In this document: one piece after another, positions 23,623 through 28,404 of the stretch | Numbering within the stretch: position 1 is the stretch's first letter | Layout: each line of letters opens with the position of its first letter | Assembly: GCA_021796315.1 (NCBI GenBank) | Contig: JAJYOH010000015.1 | Span: forward strand, 1 to 28,404 | Direction: 5' to 3' | DNA: 28,404 nt | DNA from: Chloroflexota bacterium | GTDB taxonomy: Bacteria; Chloroflexota; Anaerolineae; Anaerolineales; Villigracilaceae | Program-made: the position numbers and the translations under genes | Notes under the pieces: generated by a model | The model's input: only the letters and a program-made list of their open reading frames with translations | What the model was told of the DNA's origin: nothing | Databases searched by the model: none

Positions 23623-25638
23623 CTAAAGAGCCTTTTTCATATCCAGTGCAGACTTCAATATCTCCGGCAACTCGCCCGAGTAAGTTAGCACCAACCTCTG
23701 CCCCGCTCGAGTGGCCGCCATGTAAAGTTTCCGAGTATTGTCACGGATCAAGCCTTCCCGTTCTTCGTCTGATAGGCGCAAAGATTGTTCTTCTTCAAAA
23801 AGCAATCGCAACCCCACGAGAAAAACGATCGGGCTCTCCAGTCCCGCGCCCGCATTGATGGTGGTCACACGGATATAGTCACCAGGATATTTATCCTTCG
23901 GATCAAAGGCTGCATTCTTTCCGAGCCGATCATCAATTGCCTGTATGAGATTTTTCACTCCCCATCCGTCGCTGTGAAGTAAAAGGAGTTGTTTTTTCGG
24001 AAGACCCTGTTTCACAAGGCTGGCCACTTCATTGGCAACACGAGCGGTCTCATCCTGTGGGCTGGCGAGGCTGATGATTTGAGGGAAAGCTCCATTTGGC
24101 ATATTGAGCAAATCAGGAACGAGAATATCATCATCCTTTTCATCCGCCAGGCGCAAACGATAAAGCAGGCTGGCAAATTGCATGATCTCGCGCGTGGTGC
24201 GGTAACTGCGACGAAGATTGTGAGTATGTCCACGCGCTTCCAGTCCCAGCGATTTCCAGGACGCGCCGCGGCCCAGAAATCCCTGTGGCGGATCAGCCAC
24301 CAGGAAAAGATGACCATTTCGTGGATTGAGCGACTTCTGGATCAATCGCATCCAGAGCGGTGCAAAAAACTGGGCCTCATCCACAAGAATAATGTCATAC
24401 TCCGGCAATTTCACCTGACCGTTTTCTGTGAACTGCCAAAGAAGCCTGGGAATATCACCCCAATCCAAAGCACCTCTTTTTTCAAGAGACAGTTGGTACG
24501 TTTGCAAGACATCAAACATATGCTGGCGTTGTTCCGCGTTCAATCCAAACCCGCGTCCGCGGCGATCGACATTCAGGTATTCATCTCGCGATAAGGGGGT
24601 CTGATCCTTTAGCCAATCTACTTCGCTCTGGAACATATGCGCGGAGATCGTCGAGTCTTGCAAGTGAGTTCGCCAAATCTCTTCTATGATTTTTTTACGA
24701 GCGCCAAGTTTCAGTGGTTCGATCCATTTGGGCTGTTTCGGCCAGTGATGATAACACCAGCCATTAAAGGTCCGCCACTCAATATTATCTGGGGAACGAC
24801 CGTCCAAGCGGGCGAAGCGCCCCTCCATATCGCGGCTCAACGGCCGATTATGTGTCAATACCAGGAATTTCTTACCCGGATATAGATGATATAAGAGGCG
24901 CAGGCGATACAACAGGATCAATGTCTTCCCGCTTCCTGCAACTCCGTTGATGATGTTGAGCCGCAAATCATTGGGAAGAGCCTGGTTATCGGCTGGCAAT
25001 TCAAGGTCCGTTTTGACTGCTGTTTCCTGATCGTAATCGAGCAGGTGATCGGTCAAGCCTGCCTGTATGCGCCGCTCGATCGGTGGCCGAACTGTCATAT
25101 CCGCAGGGATCACCACTTCCGGGGTGAAGTGTTGTCGAAGTTTTTCCAACCAGATCCCGTCCAGCGGGACCGATGTGAGATATTCGTCCCATGCAAAATT
25201 AGAATCCGACTGAATGCTTTCCTTACCCACCCAATGTGGTTCTCCTACGCGACGTTCCAGTCGACCCGCCAAAACTTGTTTATGTTGAACATTTGGAAAG
25301 ATCACTAAGGTTTCGATATTCTGACCAGCGGGCAATTTTAAATCACCGACAAATTTCTTCAGCAATGCATTTTCGTTCTGGCCCAACGGTTTTCGATCAT
25401 CCTGGATCAGTAACATCTGTGCGGCCGCACTCACCTGATCTGCAGCCGCAGAACTAACTTTGACTAACAGCGTCTTGCCGTGTTCATCAATCACAAGGAA
25501 ATCGGGGGCATCCGCCTGCCACGGAGCAAGATGATGCCAAACGTAATAAGTATCCGGTAGGGACTTAAACGCACGAAAGACGCGCAGAACTTCTCTGGGC
25601 ATTGTTTGTGGTGGGGTATCGGGTAGGATGTGCGCCAT
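23623..25638 (-). CDS. UvrD/Rep-like SF1 helicase with degenerate NERD domain
   Basis: A 671-residue protein. The N-terminal 110 or so residues resemble a NERD nuclease-related domain (YVWHHLAPW, DFLVIDEHGKTLLVKV). D46 and K60 are present, but the expected Glu two residues before the Lys is L58, so nuclease activity is doubtful. The helicase has Walker A NGVAGSGKTL (231-240), Walker B IILVDEAQFF, a GHTHNLRRSYRT motif and a C-terminal TTINAGAGLESPIVF and YMAATRAGQRL, as in UvrD-like SF1A enzymes. It lies 8 bases after the Upf1-like helicase and 82 bases before recD2. No strong ribosome binding site is seen, so coupling to the previous gene is likely. A role in repair or in defence is inferred from context only. 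Confidence 0.85.
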   Translation of the reverse strand: MAHILPDTPPQTMPREVLRVFRAFKSLPDTYYVWHHLAPWQADAPDFLVIDEHGKTLLVKVSSAAADQVSAAAQMLLIQDDRKPLGQNENALLKKFVGDLKLPAGQNIETLVIFPNVQHKQVLAGRLERRVGEPHWVGKESIQSDSNFAWDEYLTSVPLDGIWLEKLRQHFTPEVVIPADMTVRPPIERRIQAGLTDHLLDYDQETAVKTDLELPADNQALPNDLRLNIINGVAGSGKTLILLYRLRLLYHLYPGKKFLVLTHNRPLSRDMEGRFARLDGRSPDNIEWRTFNGWCYHHWPKQPKWIEPLKLGARKKIIEEIWRTHLQDSTISAHMFQSEVDWLKDQTPLSRDEYLNVDRRGRGFGLNAEQRQHMFDVLQTYQLSLEKRGALDWGDIPRLLWQFTENGQVKLPEYDIILVDEAQFFAPLWMRLIQKSLNPRNGHLFLVADPPQGFLGRGASWKSLGLEARGHTHNLRRSYRTTREIMQFASLLYRLRLADEKDDDILVPDLLNMPNGAFPQIISLASPQDETARVANEVASLVKQGLPKKQLLLLHSDGWGVKNLIQAIDDRLGKNAAFDPKDKYPGDYIRVTTINAGAGLESPIVFLVGLRLLFEEEQSLRLSDEEREGLIRDNTRKLYMAATRAGQRLVLTYSGELPEILKSALDMKKAL

Positions 25639-25646
25639 ACTGAACT

Positions 25647-27392
25647 TTAATCCAATATGCCATTCGGGACGGTAATCTGATGACAGCCGCTGATCAGATC
25701 GCGCAGCATGTCCATTGTTTCCTTTTGACTTTCGTCATACTGATCTGCATTAAGTATATTGTGACTTCCAACCAATATTAACTTTGTGCGCGGACGTGTC
25801 ACAGCCACATTCAAGCGCTGGGGTTGAAAAAGGAAATCCGCCATTTGAGATGCAAACTTGATACTGGCCGTAGCAAAGGAAACAATGATGACTTCGCGTT
25901 CCTGTCCCTGCATTCGTTCAACCGTATCAACCACCAAGCGATTGGTGATTTCGCTATCCTGCAGATTTCTGCGAATCAAACTGCGGATTAAACGACTCTG
26001 GGCGCGATAAGGGACTACTATCCCAATTTCTTCAGGCGACACATCTCGCATTAGGAGGTAAAGTACCAGGTCCAAAACCACATCCGCTTCAATGCGGCTT
26101 CGTACAGTAGTGTTTTCATGGCATAGATCAAGGAAGACTGCTGGTGAATCAGGGTCAAGCACAAAGTCCCAAGGAGTAGCCTCGCTGGATAAATTCAATC
26201 GACGTTTGGCGGCGTCTTCACTTGATTTGAGTTCGTTATGATAAAAAGTTCGGCTGGGCCAGGTCGTCAACACATCATTTAATCGATAGGTCACATCGAG
26301 CATGGTTTCATTGCCGCGGCCCGAGAGATAATTAAAGATGGATGTCTGCGAGGCTTCCGACGCGGAAAAGCTCGTTACAGGTGGAAGCTGGTTCTCATCC
26401 CCAATAAATACATATTTGCAGCCTGCCAACATGCCCATGATTGCCAGTGGTAAGGTGATTTGGGATGCTTCGTCGAACAATACAACATCGAACTCGACCC
26501 CGGATAACATCTTGGATTGCCTGGCAAAAGGAGTGGCGCCGATTACATATCCGCCGCTATTTTCGCCAAAGCGCGATTCGGCAAACGTTTCGTAATTGGA
26601 GACATCGAGATCGTCAATGTGCCGTCCATCACCAATTTTGCACACCAGAATCGTGCTGTCCACAGTGGGGATTTTATTCAGCGCGTTATGGATGGCGCGA
26701 TGTGTAAGTGCGGTGACAAATACACGCTGCCCATCCTGGACCAACAGGCGCGCAAGATGGGCAAGCATCAAAGTCTTACCTGTACCGGGTGGCCCTTGAA
26801 TCAGGTGAAGCAGGTCCGTAGCATACGATAATGCCACGGACTCAATTTGGCTTTCATTGAGTCCCGCATTTTGTAATTCCTCCTGAGCGCGCTTATAACG
26901 GGCATAATCTATTTTTGGAGTGAGCGAACCTTGGAGTAAAGGCAGGATCGTGGATCGTCCCAGGTTTGAATCAGCAACAGCGCTCAAGGCATCGAGGTAG
27001 AACGGACTGGCATCAAACCAATCCTGATCCATTACCCAATTATCAGGCTGGGACGTTAGGAAATATTCATTGCCTCGGATTAGGCTTATTTCCATGTCAG
27101 TTTCCCCATCGTACTGCAGATCGAAGTGCAGGGAATTTGGATCTCGTGGATTGTCCCGATGCAGCAGTACCAAGTCCCCTTCACGGAAACGCGAGTCGTT
27201 GGTTGCACACGAAAGGCGAACAATGCCGTTTTTCATTTGCTCGACACGCAGTCCTTCGATAGCCCAGCCTCTGGAGACCCGCTCCTGGAGTGGGTGTGAC
27301 CATTGCTGTTCCAATGCGCGATATTGAGCTTCAGCTTCATCCCGAACGAATTTTTGAAGCTTTTGCAGAAATTCTGCTGTAGATGTTTTCAT
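25647..27392 (-). CDS. Upf1/DNA2-like SF1B helicase
   Basis: A 581-residue helicase of the AAA_11/AAA_12 type. The N-terminal 110 residues form a beta-rich region (GLRVEQMKNGIVRLS, EGDLVLLHRDN) like the OB fold of Upf1 and IGHMBP2 relatives. Then come a Q motif (LNESQIESVAL, about 178-188), Walker A QGPPGTGKT (199-207), Walker B VVLFDEASQ, GDENQLPPV, and C-terminal DTVERMQGQEREVIIVSF and RLNVAVTRPRTKL. I chose the ATG at 27392 because an AGAAGGAG precedes it by about 10 bases; a TTG at 27422 would place that site inside the coding region. First gene of the helicase operon. No extra nuclease domain is present. Confidence 0.88.
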   Translation of the reverse strand: MKTSTAEFLQKLQKFVRDEAEAQYRALEQQWSHPLQERVSRGWAIEGLRVEQMKNGIVRLSCATNDSRFREGDLVLLHRDNPRDPNSLHFDLQYDGETDMEISLIRGNEYFLTSQPDNWVMDQDWFDASPFYLDALSAVADSNLGRSTILPLLQGSLTPKIDYARYKRAQEELQNAGLNESQIESVALSYATDLLHLIQGPPGTGKTLMLAHLARLLVQDGQRVFVTALTHRAIHNALNKIPTVDSTILVCKIGDGRHIDDLDVSNYETFAESRFGENSGGYVIGATPFARQSKMLSGVEFDVVLFDEASQITLPLAIMGMLAGCKYVFIGDENQLPPVTSFSASEASQTSIFNYLSGRGNETMLDVTYRLNDVLTTWPSRTFYHNELKSSEDAAKRRLNLSSEATPWDFVLDPDSPAVFLDLCHENTTVRSRIEADVVLDLVLYLLMRDVSPEEIGIVVPYRAQSRLIRSLIRRNLQDSEITNRLVVDTVERMQGQEREVIIVSFATASIKFASQMADFLFQPQRLNVAVTRPRTKLILVGSHNILNADQYDESQKETMDMLRDLISGCHQITVPNGILD

Positions 27393-27438
27393 GCGGCGGG
27401 GAGCTCCTTCTGTGCAAAACAACTGGCTTTATTGTGAA

Positions 27439-27444
27439 AGTATA
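27439..27444 (-). promoter_or_regulatory. Possible -10 of the helicase operon
   Basis: TATACT on the minus strand, 46 bases before the chosen ATG. There is no convincing -35, so this is a weak call. Confidence 0.3.
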
Positions 27445-27586
27445 GCCGTTTTTGTGCGATAACTTTCCCTCTGATAGTTGCGATTTTGAAAGGTAGTAGA
27501 AGGTTGTTTCTTGTTATCTTTGAATATGTTATCCCCATGGATATTCGAAATTCGAACTTTGGTTATAGCCGCAAACGAAAATGCGG

Positions 27587-27592
27587 TATACT
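27587..27592 (+). promoter_or_regulatory. -10 element of small RNA copy 2
   Basis: TATACT in the context GCGGTATACT, identical to the matching site of copy 1 at 13267-13272. Confidence 0.45.
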
Positions 27593-27598
27593 GAATGC

Positions 27599-27762
27599 GT
27601 TCGGTGTCATGCAAGAGCTTACTTGACTACGGCTCCCCACAGTTCGAAGCCTTATATTTAGGCACAGATAAAGAGTTTCCCAAATGTTCTGTCCAGCCCT
27701 TGCCAAGGGGCTTTCCTGTATAAACTATAAAAAACCTCGCTCATTATGAGCGGGATTTTTTT
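27599..27762 (+). ncRNA. Putative small RNA, copy 2 (unknown family)
   Basis: Paralogue of the RNA at 13279-13448, in the gap between the helicase operon and the tRNA-like element. It shares the promoter box, ACTTGACTACGGC, the GCCTTA...TTTAGGC hairpin, AAAGAGTTTCC and the 30-base identical block ending AAGGGGCT. The 5' region differs more, and the terminators are unrelated in sequence but placed alike. A possible long-range pairing GTTCT with AGAGC in this copy corresponds to GTTCT with GGAAC in copy 1, a hint of compensatory change. No shared open frame exists, which argues against coding. Confidence 0.55.
27729..27762 (+). terminator. Terminator of small RNA copy 2
   Basis: Stem CTCGCTCA / TGAGCGGG around TTA, preceded by an A-run and followed by seven T. 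It also has a T-run on the minus strand, so it may work in both directions. Confidence 0.75.
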
Positions 27763-27818
27763 GGCCTACCTGAAGAGACCACGTTGTATTCAAATGGAAT
27801 ACTGTGTTTATATTCAGG

Positions 27819-27890
27819 TGCCCCCATGGGGATTCGAACCCCAGTTTGAGCCCTGAGAGAGCCTCGTTCTGGGCCCCTAGAAGATGGGGC
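27819..27890 (-). tRNA. tRNA-Glu(CTC)-like element, probably degenerate
   Basis: Read on the minus strand, 72 bases start GCCCCATC and end ATGGGGGCA followed by CCT. The T arm is perfect (TGGGG, TTCGAAT, CCCCA). A D arm with TTCT/AGAA is visible, and the anticodon loop reads CTCTCAG, giving CTC. The acceptor is one C short on the 5' side compared with GGGGGC on the 3' side, and the anticodon stem is poorly paired and one base too long. It may be a decayed tRNA gene, a tRNA fragment carried by a mobile element, or a gene with assembly errors. Confidence 0.45.
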
Positions 27891-27968
27891 AAGCGGGCGA
27901 GATTTTATCATCAGGCCTGCCAGCCGTCCCCAAATTATAAGCACTATTATCTCACCTGACCAGCTCAA

Positions 27969-28010
27969 TGACACACTTTGTCAATATTCTTGGGCGGTAA
28001 GGGTGTGTCA
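27969..28010. repeat. Short inverted repeat at the left end of the second IS
   Basis: TGACACAC at 27969-27976 and GTGTGTCA at 28003-28010, 26 bases apart. It lies just before the transposase start at 28062, so it probably marks the terminal region of that element. The exact IS boundary is not determined. Confidence 0.4.
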
Positions 28011-28061
28011 TATTTTTTCGGGGAAGGGGTAAGATAGGAGCAGAAAGGAAAAGGAGGCGGC

Positions 28062-28278
28062 ATGAACAGAGCAGAAATGGAAATGCGCTGGAATGGGATG
28101 AGCGTCGAAATTGTCAGTGGACTGGCGGAGTGGAGGCAGCAACATCCAAAAGCAACGTTTCGGGAAATTGAGACGGAAGTGGACAAGCGTCTGGCGGTGT
28201 TGCGGGGGCGAATGTTGTCGGATGCGGCGATCAGTAGCGCACAAGCGGATTGGGAGGGGCCTGAGGTAGGTGTCTGTC
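28062..28278 (+). pseudogene. ISKra4-like transposase, N-terminus, cut by another IS
   Basis: Starts behind a strong AAGGAGG five bases before the ATG. Visible peptide includes LAEWRQQHPKATFREIETEVD and a final VCP, which resembles the N-terminal WRxxHPxATxxEIE region of ISKra4-family transposases, where a CPxCG zinc motif follows. The coding sequence is broken right after CP by the end of the ISAs1-type element at 28279. Family assignment is from recalled motifs. Confidence 0.6.
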
Positions 28279-28404
28279 CAGGGCAATCGCATCTAAATTC
28301 CTGCGGCCAGCACCTTGAGCAAGTACTCATCGTTCCAGGCGGCTTGCAGTTGTTTGGCGTGAATGCCACCTTTGGCCGTTTTCTCCTGTTTGAGCAGGTT
28401 GAGA
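28279..28404 (-). mobile_element. 3' end of an ISAs1-type insertion sequence, right copy
   Basis: Reverse complement of bases 2-127, beginning CAGGGCAATCGC. It is inserted into the transposase gene at 28062-28278. No target duplication can be judged because only one end of each copy is in the window. Confidence 0.75.
28293..28404 (-). CDS. ISAs1-family transposase, C-terminal fragment (right copy)
   Basis: Same C-terminal peptide as the fragment at the left end, with the TAG at 28295-28293. The gene runs off the window. Every base shared with the left copy is identical, so the two copies are recent or collapsed in assembly. Confidence 0.7.
   Translation of the reverse strand, partial: LNLLKQEKTAKGGIHAKQLQAAWNDEYLLKVLAAGI

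Noticed and set aside
27422..27422. TTG start for the Upf1-like helicase
   Set aside because: The strong ribosome binding site lies downstream of it and fits the ATG at 27392.
1..28404. CRISPR array or Cas genes
   Set aside because: No spaced direct repeats and no Cas-like protein are present.

Overview
The window looks like one complete metagenomic contig from a bacterium, most likely a Chloroflexota (Anaerolineae-like) genome. That placement rests on recalled gene style (multi-GAF sensors, AlaRS-related proteins, SWIM/SNF2 pairs), not on a marker gene, so it is tentative. Both ends stop about 126-127 nt inside the same insertion sequence, an ISAs1-type element, in opposite orientations. 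The contig ends are therefore probably repeat-induced assembly breaks.

Layout. (1) 387-10651 (+) is a tight five-gene signalling operon: a five-GAF sensor, a tandem-duplicated alanyl-tRNA-synthetase-like protein, a GAF-GAF histidine kinase, a receiver protein with a degenerate second receiver and a beta-rich tail, and a receiver fused to two nucleoside-deoxyribosyltransferase-like domains and a TIR domain. (2) 10664-13078 (-) converges on it with a SLOG-like Rossmann protein and a two-TM, RCK and RyR-domain protein. (3) 13279-13448 holds a putative small RNA whose paralogue lies at 27599-27762. (4) 13500-14941 (-) is an AbiE-type toxin-antitoxin pair. (5) 15034-18997 (-) is a SNF2 helicase with a SWIM zinc-finger partner. 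(6) 19316-21038 (+) holds HigBA and then a wHTH regulator with a frameshifted nucleotidyltransferase. (7) 21294-27392 (-) is a run of three SF1 helicases: an Upf1/DNA2-like helicase, a NERD-UvrD-like helicase, and RecD2 broken by an in-frame TGA. (8) The right end has a tRNA-Glu-like remnant and an ISKra4-like transposase gene cut by the ISAs1-type element.

The most striking part is 387-10651. Its gene order suggests GAF sensing, then a histidine kinase, then two closely related receivers, one of which carries a TIR domain with the expected catalytic glutamate. This would be a phosphorelay controlling an NAD+- or nucleotide-consuming effector. An AlaRS-like protein with two catalytic cores and no editing domain sits in the middle, joined to the kinase by a 4-bp overlap. 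With the adjacent SLOG and RyR/RCK channel-like genes, the locus resembles the nucleotide-centred conflict systems described by comparative genomics. I do not recognise this exact combination. The AbiE, HigBA, wHTH-NTase and multi-helicase cargo, with IS elements at both ends, fits an accessory or defence island.
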